Source of the DNA: Burkholderiales bacterium
GTDB lineage: Bacteria; Pseudomonadota; Gammaproteobacteria; Burkholderiales; Burkholderiaceae_D
DNA length: 38,595 nucleotides
Reading direction: 5' to 3'
Assembly (NCBI GenBank): GCA_947451925.1
Contig: CANGAW010000028.1
Span: 1-38,595 of the forward strand
Shown here: piece by piece, positions 15,392-23,014 of the stretch
Position numbering within the stretch: position 1 is the stretch's first letter
Layout of the letters: each line of letters opens with the position of its first letter
Made by a program: the position numbers and the translations under genes
Notes under the pieces: model-generated
What the model saw: only the letters and a program-made list of their open reading frames with translations
What the model was told of the DNA's origin: nothing
Database searches by the model: none

Positions 15392-15562
15392 GGCAGCTTC
15401 TTGAAGTGGACAACATTAATATTTCACCCGGTTATTTTACACGGGCACACCAGCGTTTTAGCCTTGAACAGACCAGAACTTATCAGAAGGCTACTTTGTG
15501 TAAGGCTTAAGTAAGAGAAGTGGCCTATCTTCGCTAAAAATTATTCCAACATAGGAGACCAC

Positions 15563-17545
15563 ATGTCAGAGATCCAATCACTGATGCAGGAACATCGCAT
15601 CTTCACGCCACCTGCAGAGTTTCAAAAAAACGCCACCATCTCTGGCATGGAGGCTTATCACGCACTGTGCGCGGAAGCCGAAAAAGATTATGAAGGTTTC
15701 TGGGGACGCTTAGCACGCGAAACACTGGACTGGCACAAGCCTTTCAGCACCACGCTCGACGAATCCCAGGCACCGTTTTACAAATGGTTTGAAGACGGCC
15801 AGCTTAACGTGTCGGCCAACTGCCTTGACCGTAACCTGACCAACGGTAACGCTGAAAAAACCGCGATCATTTTTGAAGCCGATGGCGGCGAAGTCACCAA
15901 GCTGACTTACCGCGAACTGCATGCCAAAGTCTGCAAGCTGGCCAATGGCTTGAAATCACTCGGCGTCAAAAAAGGCGACCGTGTGGTGATCTATATGCCG
16001 ATGTCGATTGAAGGCGTCGCCGCCATGCAGGCTTGCGCCCGTATCGGCGCGACCCACTCAGTGGTGTTCGGCGGTTTTTCAGCCAAGTCTTTGCAGGAAC
16101 GCATTATGGATGCCGGTGCTGTGGCCGTCATCACCGCTGACGAACAAGTCCGCGGCGGCAAGCATCTGCCCTTGAAAGCCATTGTCGATGAAGCGCTGGC
16201 CTCCGGCGGTTGCGAAGCCGTGAAGTCGGTCATTATTTATCAACGCACCAAGGGCAACATCAACCTCGTTGCCGGCCGCGATATGTGGCTGCATGACTTG
16301 ATGGCGTCGCAGCAGGATCAATGCGAACCGGAATGGGTCAGCGCCGAGCATCCGCTGTTCATTCTCTACACTTCGGGTTCAACCGGCACACCAAAGGGCG
16401 TGCAGCACTCGTCCGGCGGCTTTTTGCTGTGGGCAGCCCTGACGATGAAGTGGACCTTCGACATCAAACCAACGGACGTATTCTGGTGTACCGCCGACAT
16501 CGGCTGGGTCACAGGCCACAGCTATATCGCCTATGGCCCACTGGCTGTTGGTGCAACACAAATCGTATTTGAAGGCGTGCCGACTTATCCTAACGCCGGT
16601 CGTTTCTGGGACATGATTGCACGTCACAAAGCCAGCGTTTTCTACACCGCACCGACGGCCATTCGCTCGCTGATCAAAGCTGCTGACGCCGATGAAAAAA
16701 TTCATCCGTCACAATATGATTTATCTTCGCTGCGCTTACTGGGTTCAGTCGGCGAGCCGATTAATCCTGAAGCATGGATGTGGTACTACAAAAATATCGG
16801 CCGTGAAAACTGCCCTATCGTTGACACCTTCTGGCAAACCGAAACAGGCGGTCACATGATTTCGCCGTTGCCGGGTGCAACACCCATGGTGCCCGGTTCC
16901 TGCACCCTGCCACTGCCTGGCATCATGACGGCCATCGTTGATGAAACCGGTCATGATCTGCCAAATGGCCACGGCGGTATTCTGGTAGTCAAGCGTCCAT
17001 GGCCTTCCATGATCCGCACGATCTGGAATGATCCTGAACGCTTCAAGAAGAGCTATTTCCCGGAAGAGTTCGGCGGCAAGTTGTATCTGGCCGGCGATGG
17101 CGCGATTCGCAACAAGGACAATGGCTACTTCACCATTACCGGTCGTATTGACGACGTGCTCAATGTCTCTGGTCACCGCATGGGTACGATGGAAATCGAA
17201 TCGGCGCTGGTCGCCAATCCGCTGGTGGCCGAAGCCGCTGTGGTGGGCAAGCCCGATGAAACTACGGGTGAATCGATTTGCGCCTTCGTGGTGCTGAAGC
17301 GTTCGCGTCCAACCGGCGACGAAGCCAAGCAACTGGCCAAAGAGCTGCGCGACTGGGTAGGCAAGGAAATCGGCCCGATTGCCAAGCCTAAAGAAATCCG
17401 CTTTGGTGACAACTTGCCAAAAACACGTTCAGGCAAAATCATGCGTCGCTTGCTGCGCGTGCTGGCCAAGGGCGAAGACATCACACAAGATATCTCCACG
17501 CTTGAAAATCCGGCCATTCTGGATCAACTGAAGCAGGCGCAATAA
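15563..17545 (+). CDS. acsA: Acetyl-CoA synthetase (AMP-forming)
   Basis: The 660-residue product activates acetate to acetyl-CoA through acetyl-AMP. It has the AMP-binding P-loop [11 protein letters not shown] (from residue 269), the block [31 protein letters not shown], the hinge [15 protein letters not shown] and the catalytic lysine in TRSGKIMRR (K625). That lysine is the site of regulatory acetylation in the family. Length matches AcsA exactly. AGGAG lies 6 bp before the ATG at 15563. The gene stands alone, with its own terminator. No acetylase or deacetylase gene lies nearby. Confidence 0.97.
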   Translation: MSEIQSLMQEHRIFTPPAEFQKNATISGMEAYHALCAEAEKDYEGFWGRLARETLDWHKPFSTTLDESQAPFYKWFEDGQLNVSANCLDRNLTNGNAEKTAIIFEADGGEVTKLTYRELHAKVCKLANGLKSLGVKKGDRVVIYMPMSIEGVAAMQACARIGATHSVVFGGFSAKSLQERIMDAGAVAVITADEQVRGGKHLPLKAIVDEALASGGCEAVKSVIIYQRTKGNINLVAGRDMWLHDLMASQQDQCEPEWVSAEHPLFILYTSGSTGTPKGVQHSSGGFLLWAALTMKWTFDIKPTDVFWCTADIGWVTGHSYIAYGPLAVGATQIVFEGVPTYPNAGRFWDMIARHKASVFYTAPTAIRSLIKAADADEKIHPSQYDLSSLRLLGSVGEPINPEAWMWYYKNIGRENCPIVDTFWQTETGGHMISPLPGATPMVPGSCTLPLPGIMTAIVDETGHDLPNGHGGILVVKRPWPSMIRTIWNDPERFKKSYFPEEFGGKLYLAGDGAIRNKDNGYFTITGRIDDVLNVSGHRMGTMEIESALVANPLVAEAAVVGKPDETTGESICAFVVLKRSRPTGDEAKQLAKELRDWVGKEIGPIAKPKEIRFGDNLPKTRSGKIMRRLLRVLAKGEDITQDISTLENPAILDQLKQAQ

Positions 17546-17558
17546 AAACTTGAAAATC

Positions 17559-17592
17559 GCCGCTTTGCCCTCGGGTAAAGCGGCTTTTTTTT
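17559..17592 (+). terminator. Rho-independent terminator of acsA
   Basis: The stem GCCGCTTT / AAAGCGGC (17559-17566 and 17577-17584) has a ten-base loop and is followed by eight T residues, 14 bp after the acsA stop. Confidence 0.92.
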
Positions 17593-17642
17593 ATGTTCCT
17601 CCTGTTTGCAGGCCGGACAAGAAGGGAATCATGCCAAAGGTT

Positions 17643-17651
17643 TGCTATAAT
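17643..17651 (+). promoter_or_regulatory. Extended -10 promoter of tRNA-Ser
   Basis: A perfect TATAAT (17646-17651) is preceded by TGC, the extended -10 pattern, and followed by the GC-rich discriminator CCGCGG. No good -35 lies 17 bp upstream. The distance to the mature tRNA 5' end is about 40 bp. Confidence 0.65.
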
Positions 17652-17690
17652 CCGCGGCTTGGCAAATTGCATTAGCAAAGTGCCGACACC

Positions 17691-17781
17691 GGAGAGATGG
17701 ATGAGTGGTTGAAGTCGCACGCCTGGAAAGCGTGTATAGGTTCATAGCCTATCCGGGGTTCGAATCCCCGTCTCTCCGCCA
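17691..17781 (+). tRNA. tRNA-Ser (anticodon GGA)
   Basis: A 91-nt class II tRNA with acceptor GGAGAGA pairing TCTCTCC, anticodon loop CTGGAAA (GGA), a long variable arm (TGTATAGGTTCATAGCCTAT) and T-arm CGGGGTTCGAATCCCCG. Discriminator G and CCA are encoded (17779-17781). Parts of its 3' end recur at 17907 and 19649. Confidence 0.97.
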
Positions 17782-17829
17782 GAACAAGAAAACGCCTCGC
17801 ATTTATGCGGGGCGTTTTCACATCAGAGA
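17766..17829 (+). repeat. 64-bp direct repeat, copy 1: tRNA-Ser 3' tail plus terminator
   Basis: This segment holds the last 16 nt of tRNA-Ser, the spacer, the terminator hairpin and a short downstream piece. It is repeated at 17907-17970 with one mismatch (C against T after the hairpin). The two copies are offset by 141 bp. Confidence 0.95.
17789..17818 (+). terminator. Terminator of tRNA-Ser (first copy)
   Basis: AAAACGCC and GGCGTTTT form the outer stem, extended by a G-T pair and CGCAT/ATGCG around a two-base loop. It starts 7 bp past the tRNA. The flanking A and T runs make it workable in both directions. The same hairpin recurs at 17930-17959. Confidence 0.85.
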
Positions 17830-17861
17830 GAAACGCGCATGCGCGTGTCTGGGATTCGAAG

Positions 17862-17883
17862 GGTTTGGCTTGCAAGCCAAACC
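17862..17883. repeat. Perfect 22-bp palindrome between the tail repeats
   Basis: GGTTTGGCTTG and its exact complement CAAGCCAAACC adjoin with no spacer. It lies midway between the two tRNA-tail repeats. It could be a cruciform, a dimeric-protein binding site or a remnant recombination site; nothing identifies which. Confidence 0.8.
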
Positions 17884-17906
17884 GCGGCCTGCAGGATGTA
17901 GGCGAA

Positions 17907-17970
17907 CCCCGTCTCTCCGCCAGAACAAGAAAACGCCTCGCATTTATGCGGGGCGTTTTTACATCAGAGA
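17907..17970 (+). repeat. 64-bp direct repeat, copy 2: orphan tRNA-Ser 3' tail plus terminator
   Basis: This copy carries the 3' 16 nt of tRNA-Ser including CCA, then the same spacer and terminator hairpin (17930-17959), but no tRNA body upstream. Such tails are left when an element integrates into, or recombines at, a tRNA gene 3' end. Confidence 0.95.
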
Positions 17971-18003
17971 AGTGCGCATGCGCGCAATGCCGCTCAGTTA
18001 AAC

Positions 18004-18104
18004 AAAGACGCTGGATCCCGATTTTCATCGGGATGACGGTAGGGATTGAGGCGCACTTAACACTCCTACCGTCGTCCCGATGAAAATCGGGACCCAGTGT
18101 CTTT
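18004..18104. repeat. Paired REP-like inverted repeat
   Basis: Two 40-nt arms (18004-18043 and 18065-18104) are inverted copies with three mismatches, separated by 21 bp. Each arm carries its own small stem CCCGAT-TTTC-ATCGGG. The outer ends share AAAGAC-CTGG-TCCCG with the hairpin at 25275-25316, showing a dispersed family. No RAYT transposase gene is in the window. Confidence 0.88.
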
Positions 18105-18136
18105 CATTGCAAACGGAAAAATTTTCTCTTAACTGA

Positions 18137-18370
18137 CTAAGGCTCGCTTGGCGCAATCGGCTCAAGCACCAGCTTGCCTTGTCTGACCGTCACCTTGACC
18201 AGCCATTGCGGAATAAACCCGGCTTCTCTGAGCCAGTTGCTCTGAATGCGAATGCAAGATTTTTTGCAGCCGTATCCAGGCCAGAGACCTATGGTCATGA
18301 AACGGATGGATGGAAATTTTGAGTGAATGTTTTTGCTTTGATCAGAAAATTCAGATCGTGAAGGTTTCAT
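18137..18370 (-). CDS. SymE-like toxin domain protein
   Basis: The 77-residue product has a C-terminal half (IRIQSNWLREAGFIPQWLVK, then VTVRQGKLVLEPI) that matches the SymE pattern. This is an AbrB-like fold in which a WL-x-x-AGF turn is followed by V-x-V-x-x-G-x-LVL-x-P. AAGGAG lies 5 bp before the ATG. In E. coli SymE is an SOS-induced protein repressed by the antisense RNA SymR, first described as an endoribonuclease and later linked to nucleoid condensation. Whether an antisense RNA exists here cannot be told; a structured element lies just upstream. The gene is intact and inside the tRNA-Ser accessory patch. Confidence 0.75.
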   Translation of the reverse strand: MKPSRSEFSDQSKNIHSKFPSIRFMTIGLWPGYGCKKSCIRIQSNWLREAGFIPQWLVKVTVRQGKLVLEPIAPSEP

Positions 18371-18792
18371 TTGCGCTCCTTGTGCCTTGATTGATTAACT
18401 CACTGTCAAATGAGGGTGGTGGAACTAGACGAGGTTGACAGACCGGGGCACAAGGAACCGGCGAGCCTTGCGGCTCCCTCGCCTAGCCCACCATAGGCAG
18501 GATGCGAGAAATGAACAAAGCCGCGAAGCGGCCTTGTCCTCCCTGTGCTTGTATGAGCTGTCAAACTCGTTCATCACGGATGTGATGAAGCAAGCAATCT
18601 AGGTCAGGGCACAGGCACCGTCAAGCAAGGCATGACGGAATGGAGACATAAATCAGTAAGAAATTTTACCCTGTTGTGCAGCTGAAAAATCAGGTTTGAG
18701 TTGTTTGTATAACGCATGGGGTGGGGGAGTGGAAAACTTTAAAGTAATTGTCTCAAAACCGTACGCTCAACCATTTTTTTGTAGTCGCGAAT
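18371..18792. other. Non-coding stretch between symE-like gene and umuC fragment
   Basis: No open frame here looks like a gene. The stretch holds the symE-like ribosome-binding site, presumably its promoter, and the 140-bp structured element described separately (18430-18569). Downstream of that element, from about 18570 to 18790, nothing could be identified. Confidence 0.6.
18430..18569. ncRNA. Candidate structured RNA or small inverted-repeat element, strand unknown
   Basis: The ends are complementary: CGAG-N-TTGACAG (18430-18441) pairs with CTGTCAA-N-CTCG (18558-18569), 11 of 12 positions. Inside these, GCACA-AGGA (18448-18456) pairs with TCCT-CCC-TGTGC (18537-18548). Two further hairpins sit in the centre: GAGCC-TTGC-GGCTC (18463-18476), extended by GGC/GCC, and AAGCCGC-GAA-GCGGC-C-TT (about 18518-18535). 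Four nested or side-by-side stems in 140 bp exceed what I would expect by chance. It lies 60 bp upstream of the symE-like gene. It could be a regulatory RNA, a MITE-like remnant or part of a larger retroelement; no known RNA family is recognised. Confidence 0.45.
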
Positions 18793-19137
18793 TTGGAAAT
18801 TCATGTCGACTGCAATAATTTCTATGTCAGCTGCGAGCGGCTGTTTCGTCCTGATCTGACGGACAGGCCCGTGGTGGTGCTGTCGAATAATGATGGCTGT
18901 GTGGTGTCGCGCTCGAATGAAGCCAAGGCATTGGGGATTGCGATGGGGCAGCCGTGGCTCCAATTAAAAGACTTCGCCGAAGAGCATGGCGTGCTGGCGC
19001 TGAGTTCGAACTATGCGCTGTATGCCGATCTGTCGAACCGGGTGATGACGATCCTCCACGATTTCTCGCCACGGCAGGAGGTGTACTCGATTGACGAGTG
19101 TTTTGTCGATATGACCGGCACCCCTGAACTGTCAGGC
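18793..19137 (+). pseudogene. umuC: Truncated umuC (Y-family DNA polymerase V catalytic subunit), 5' fragment
   Basis: The frame reads [42 protein letters not shown] and [12 protein letters not shown]. This is the N-terminal catalytic palm of UmuC, with the active-site D in VDCNNF and the DE pair in IDECF. Similarity stops after about 115 residues, where roughly 420 are expected. The frame then runs into the antisense of the next fragment and ends at 19224. The start is also abnormal: a UmuC initiator ATG-x-ALVDC is replaced by LEIHVDC, with only TTG 18793 as a possible start and no ribosome-binding site. No umuD is present. This is a dead fragment. Confidence 0.88.
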
Positions 19138-19152
19138 AGCTCGTGCAGGAAC

Positions 19153-19545
19153 TTAGCCATTGAGCCAGCCCTCGAGACGCTTTTGGGTGGCCACAGAGCC
19201 ATAGGTTTGCATCGTTTTTTCTAGCTTTGACGAATCCATTGAGGAGAGACGGCTGCGGGCATGGCTGAGGACTTCGTTCTGGTCTTCTGCAAGTTCGTTG
19301 ATGTTGTTGAGCAGGTCGACGAACAAAAACTCGGTTGATAATTTTTTAGGGAAGCGTGGCTTGACCTTGAAGTGGAATTCGCGATTGCCCAGCTTGAAGA
19401 CACCGTGCCGCTTATGGTTGTAGACCACGGTCGAATTGTAGAGCTGTGTTGTACCCGCACCCACAGCGTTATAGGCGGAAGGTGAAAACATCAGGAAGTG
19501 CTTATCGCGCAGGAATGCTTCCACCAATTGCTGGTCATCAGGGAT
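19153..19545 (-). pseudogene. N-terminally truncated gene, possibly AbiEi-type antitoxin C-terminal part
   Basis: The minus-strand frame encodes AFLRDKHFLMFSPSAYNAVG, TTQLYNSTVVYNHKRHGVFK and RFPKKLSTEFLFVDLLNNIN, a well-formed protein segment that begins mid-domain. An in-frame TAA (19546-19548) lies directly upstream of the readable part. The only starts are TTG 19527 or later, with no ribosome-binding site. From memory this segment resembles the C-terminal part of proteins paired with AbiEii nucleotidyltransferases; that is not certain. No AbiEii gene is present. Its 3' end abuts the break point of the umuC fragment, so the two fragments were joined by one rearrangement. Confidence 0.55.
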
Positions 19546-19648
19546 TTATAAACAGGTATAAGCAAATCGACTTACAACACAGTGTATTTATGTATATATT
19601 TGGTAACGCAAAGGACTGGTTGGGGATTCTGCATTACGGAACAACAAT

Positions 19649-19665
19649 GGTTCGAATCCCCGTCT
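19649..19665 (+). repeat. 17-nt copy of the tRNA-Ser T-arm, candidate far attachment site
   Basis: GGTTCGAATCCCCGTCT is identical to tRNA-Ser positions 17757-17773 and is followed by TTC and then a near-copy of the acceptor end (ATTGCCA against TCCGCCA). It lies 1.9 kb from the tRNA in the same orientation. That fits a degenerate far attachment site of a tRNA-Ser-integrated element. It ends one base before the vapC stop. Confidence 0.6.
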
Positions 19666-19666
19666 T

Positions 19667-20083
19667 TCATTGCCAAGGATTGAGCAATGCAACTCCGCTC
19701 ACTTCAAAGTCGGATGTGTTACGCGTAACGACTGTCATCCCGTGTACCAGAGCTGTTGCCGCAATCAGCGCATCTCGCTCTGAGCAGCGATCTGGAACAT
19801 GAAGTCTCGCACATCGCCTTGCCACTGCAGTGTCAACCACCAGAATTTTTCCTTCGAATGCTGGCAGGACTTGATGATCAAGCCAGTTGCGCAAGGCGCT
19901 GCCCTGAAGCGCGTCCCTGCGTTCGACTTTTAGTACGCCCATCTCTAATTCAAGCACCGTTATTGCAGAGAGAAACAGATCATTGGCATTGATGCTTGCA
20001 GCCCATGCCACTACCTTGGGATCAGCCTTTCCTGATTTTGCTTTCCGAAGTTCGGAAACAATATTGGTGTCGAGAACAAACAT
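19667..20083 (-). CDS. vapC: PIN-domain toxin, VapC/FitB type
   Basis: The 138-residue product starts FVLDTNIVSELRK, with the first catalytic Asp at residue 5. It has the acidic block LELEMGVLKVERRD, then CSERDALIAATALVHG and the final TRNTSDF. Together these give the four acidic residues of a PIN ribonuclease. The family cleaves tRNA or rRNA and is held inactive by its antitoxin. The ATG at 20083 overlaps the antitoxin stop by one base (TGATG), so translation is coupled. The toxin is intact, unlike its fragmented neighbours, as expected of a self-maintaining pair. Confidence 0.92.
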   Translation of the reverse strand: MFVLDTNIVSELRKAKSGKADPKVVAWAASINANDLFLSAITVLELEMGVLKVERRDALQGSALRNWLDHQVLPAFEGKILVVDTAVARRCARLHVPDRCSERDALIAATALVHGMTVVTRNTSDFEVSGVALLNPWQ

Positions 20084-20337
20084 CAAGACAAATCTGCCGC
20101 ACGGTAGAGGGTGCCAGCCTGCTCGGGTTCGAACGCAATCTGAGCGGCTTCTGGCATTGCCAGTAAGTCGATGATGCTGGTATTGGTAGCGGTCAGCTTA
20201 CGGTAATCATCAATTGACATCAAAACATGCGCAGGGCGGCCACGATCCGTAATGAAAACAGGCCCAGCACTGGCTGCTTTTTTGGCGCCGCTGGTGTCCT
20301 GGTTGAATTCCCGGCTGGATAAAGTCGTAATGGTCAT
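20083..20337 (-). CDS. vapB: Phd/YefM-family antitoxin
   Basis: The product opens with MTITTLSSREFNQDTSGAKK, followed by GPVFITDRGRPAHVLMSIDDYRKL. This is the Phd/YefM DNA-binding fold (beta strand, helix, then the ITxRGRPxxVLxSxxxY block). The C-terminal tail after about residue 55 would wrap around the toxin. The start at 20337 is preferred because GAGGG lies 8 bp upstream; ATG 20343 is the alternative. It should neutralise the PIN toxin and repress its own promoter upstream of 20345. Confidence 0.9.
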   Translation of the reverse strand: MTITTLSSREFNQDTSGAKKAASAGPVFITDRGRPAHVLMSIDDYRKLTATNTSIIDLLAMPEAAQIAFEPEQAGTLYRAADLS

Positions 20338-20343
20338 TGGCAT

Positions 20344-20613
20344 TCCCTCTTTAATATAATCAGCAATGTAGATACGTTACTACAAGCAGCATGAGTCTTC
20401 AAGTGTTCGTCAACCAAACGGGCTGCCATCTAGTCAGGAAAGGTGAATCTCTGTCTTGCCAGTTTTCGGTTGTTGTGGGCTTGCTGTCTGCCTCCGTTAA
20501 AGACCATGCATAATTCGAACTCAAAGCGGTTAAATTTTGCAGATTTTTGATCGTCCGGTAATACCCCTATTTTCAAAAAACCTATTGCGTCGTTAAGCAA
20601 AAAAGGACATGCG
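20344..20613. other. Divergent intergenic region between vapBC-type pair and pirin
   Basis: This 270-bp stretch holds the antitoxin ribosome-binding site (GAGGG on the minus strand just after 20343) and must hold both divergent promoters. The weak frame at 20430-20621 on the minus strand shows no family features. No operator repeat was found with confidence. Confidence 0.45.
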
Positions 20614-21492
20614 ATGAACACAGCACAAACAAACCCAGCCGTTACCCACTCGCGCAGCGTCGAGCAACTGATCGTTGGTCAAGCCACCTCCGATGGTGCC
20701 GGTGTCAAACTCACGCGGGTCCTGACGCAAAATCTTCAGCAGCGTCTCGATCCTTTCCTAATGCTCGATGCGTTTGGCAGCGACAATCCTGATGATTACA
20801 TTGCGGGCTTTCCAGATCATCCGCATCGCGGTTTTGAAACCATCACTTACATGATCGCAGGACGCATGCTGCATCGTGACAGCGCAGGCAATGAGGGTTT
20901 GCTGCAAAACGGTGGGGTGCAGTGGATGACAGCCGGCAAAGGCGTCATTCATTCGGAGATACCGCAGCAGGAAGAGGGTGTCATGGAAGGTTTTCAGCTG
21001 TGGCTCAATTTGCATAGCAGCGAAAAGATGAACGTGCCGTGGTACCGGGACTTTCAAAACGAGGCCTTGCCAAAATTGGTAACTGCGCAGGGCGTAGCGG
21101 TGACCGTGATTGCGGGCGAGAGTCATGGTGTCAAAGGTGCGGTCACGCGCGACATCACCCAGGCGCTCTACTTGGATTTACATATGCCGGCAGGCTCGCG
21201 CTTTGAGCAGCTGCTGGCTGCAGATCACAATGCTTTTCTTTACGTGTATCGGGGCGAAGTCTCCGTGGCAGGCAAAGTCATCGCACCTCAAAGGATGGCG
21301 ATTCTGACAAACAGGGGTGAGGCTGATGGTGTGGTGATTGAAGCCGGAACAGATGCCAGAGTTTTGCTGATTTCCGGCCGGCCTCTGAAAGAGCCGATCG
21401 CGCAGTACGGCCCGTTCGTGATGAACACGAAAGAGGAAATTTATCAGGCCATGAGTGATTTTCGTGATGGGACTTTGGGTGAGTCTTCTTGA
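20614..21492 (+). CDS. Pirin family protein
   Basis: The 292-residue bicupin has the pirin N-terminal metal site (GFPDHPHRGFETITYMIAGR with the conserved histidines) and the later HSEIPQQEEGVMEGFQLWLN block. It ends with the pirin C-terminal motif GRPLKEPIAQYGPFVMNTKEEI. Family members are iron-binding cupins; some have quercetinase activity and others act as redox sensors. AAAGGA precedes the ATG. The gene stands alone after the toxin-antitoxin pair, and marks the return to ordinary chromosome. Confidence 0.95.
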   Translation: MNTAQTNPAVTHSRSVEQLIVGQATSDGAGVKLTRVLTQNLQQRLDPFLMLDAFGSDNPDDYIAGFPDHPHRGFETITYMIAGRMLHRDSAGNEGLLQNGGVQWMTAGKGVIHSEIPQQEEGVMEGFQLWLNLHSSEKMNVPWYRDFQNEALPKLVTAQGVAVTVIAGESHGVKGAVTRDITQALYLDLHMPAGSRFEQLLAADHNAFLYVYRGEVSVAGKVIAPQRMAILTNRGEADGVVIEAGTDARVLLISGRPLKEPIAQYGPFVMNTKEEIYQAMSDFRDGTLGESS

Positions 21493-21585
21493 GAAATGAC
21501 AATTGATTGCCTCTTCAGTAATGGGCGCGTCATAAATTTTTTGTAGTGTTCTTAATTGATTCCTCCTGTTTAGAAAATTTTAAGA

Positions 21586-22962
21586 ATGCGCAGACAATTT
21601 GACCAAAGCCTTATCCAAACCCGGATCTATTTGCTGATTGCCCGTGTTTGTCTGTCGGCCTTGGTCTTGACGTTCACACTAGACCGCGCCTGCGCTGAGG
21701 GCGTAGTCAGCGAGCAGACGACTGCCAAGTATCAGACCACCTATAACTGGCAATGGCATCCGTCGTTTTCCGGCGGACCGTCCAGTTCGGTCAAGAGCTT
21801 GTCCACCAATTCCGAACGGATGTATACCTTCTCGGCGACTGCCCATCTCGGTATGCGCTTATGGGAAGGTGCCGAGGCGTATGTCAATCCTGAAATTGCT
21901 TCAGGCCTGCCATTTTCCGGTGATGTGGTGGGACTTGGTTCATTTACCAACGGCGAAATTACGCGTTCAGCAGGCACCGACCCCAAGCCCTATTTGCAGC
22001 GACTTTTCCTGCGTCAAACCTGGAATAACGGTGGTGGGTCTGAGCGGGTCGAAGCCGATTTCAATCAGATTGCAGGTCAGGTGGATAAAAATCGTTTTGT
22101 GCTCACTGTCGGGAATTTTTCCACTCTGGATGTGTTCGATCGCAACGCCTACGCAAAAGATCCGCGAACCCAGTTCATGAACTGGGGTAGCTGGACTTAT
22201 GCGGCCTATGACTATGCTGCTGACGCAAGGGGTTTTGGCTGGGGTTTTGCTGGCGAGTGGTATCAGAATGACTGGGTGTTTCGCTTTGGAAGAATGACTG
22301 CGCCACGCGTGCCCAATGGTCTGGCGCTTGATCCGGCACTCAATCGTCAATATGGGGACCAGGTCGAAATTGAAAAGGCTTATTCGCTGGGTGCGCTTCC
22401 CGGCAAGCTGCGGGTATTAGGCTGGCGCAATCGTGGTGTGCTGGCCAGTTTCGATGAGGCGACGGCTTATTTGTTGTCGCACCCGGGTGCCAATCCACAA
22501 ACGATTCTGAATGTCCGTCAGAACGAAAAAATCAAATATGGGCTGGGCATCAATGTCGAGCAGGCTTTGTCTGAAGAACTCGGGATGTTTTTGCGCGTGA
22601 TGAAGGCAGATGGCAAGACAGAGACGCAGGGATTTACCGAAGTGGATCAATCTTTGGCAACGGGCTTGTTGTTAAAGGGCGCGCTCTGGGGACGCGCCAA
22701 TGACAGTGCTGGTTTGGCCCTGCTGATGAATGGGCTTTCACCTGAACGACGTCGTTATCTTGCCGCCGGTGGTCTGTCCTTTTTTATTGGCGACGGTAGT
22801 CTTAAGTACCGGCCGGAGACAATTATTGAGAGTTTCTATAGCTGGGGTTTGATCAAAAATGTCTGGCTGACCGGCGGCTATCAACATATACAAAACCCGG
22901 CCTACAATGCCCAGCGTGGCCCAGTTGATGTGCTGGCTGTGCGGTTTCATGCCGAGTACTAG
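21586..22962 (+). CDS. OprB-type carbohydrate-selective outer-membrane porin
   Basis: The 458-residue product has a signal peptide with a long basic N-region and cleavage near DRACA-EG. The rest is alternating aromatic strands. Family blocks include YTFSATAHLGMRLWEGAEAYVNPEI, NRFVLTVGNFSTLDVFDRNA, SWTYAAYDYAADARGFGWGFAGEW and a C-terminal AVRFHAEY ending in an aromatic residue for barrel insertion. OprB porins admit glucose and other sugars or small acids. Lying just upstream of hydroxypyruvate isomerase and tartronate semialdehyde reductase genes, it may take up a related substrate; that link is inference. Confidence 0.88.
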   Translation: MRRQFDQSLIQTRIYLLIARVCLSALVLTFTLDRACAEGVVSEQTTAKYQTTYNWQWHPSFSGGPSSSVKSLSTNSERMYTFSATAHLGMRLWEGAEAYVNPEIASGLPFSGDVVGLGSFTNGEITRSAGTDPKPYLQRLFLRQTWNNGGGSERVEADFNQIAGQVDKNRFVLTVGNFSTLDVFDRNAYAKDPRTQFMNWGSWTYAAYDYAADARGFGWGFAGEWYQNDWVFRFGRMTAPRVPNGLALDPALNRQYGDQVEIEKAYSLGALPGKLRVLGWRNRGVLASFDEATAYLLSHPGANPQTILNVRQNEKIKYGLGINVEQALSEELGMFLRVMKADGKTETQGFTEVDQSLATGLLLKGALWGRANDSAGLALLMNGLSPERRRYLAAGGLSFFIGDGSLKYRPETIIESFYSWGLIKNVWLTGGYQHIQNPAYNAQRGPVDVLAVRFHAEY

Positions 22963-23014
22963 CGGGCCAATTTCTCTCCTGCTGCGATAATGTGGTTTTT
23001 TTCAAGGTGCCTTG

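Noticed and set aside
14777..15514. A 245-codon plus-strand frame opposite the UPF0114 gene
   Set aside because: Low-complexity His/Gln/Asn-rich translation without family features; the minus-strand membrane protein explains the conservation.
17766..17970. Possible CRISPR-like array from repeated 64-bp units after tRNA-Ser
   Set aside because: Only two copies, one of which is the tRNA end and terminator itself, with no third repeat and no cas genes.
17705..18028. Short frames on both strands over the tRNA-Ser tail repeats
   Set aside because: They translate tRNA, terminator and repeat DNA; their apparent internal protein repeats are due to the duplicated tail.
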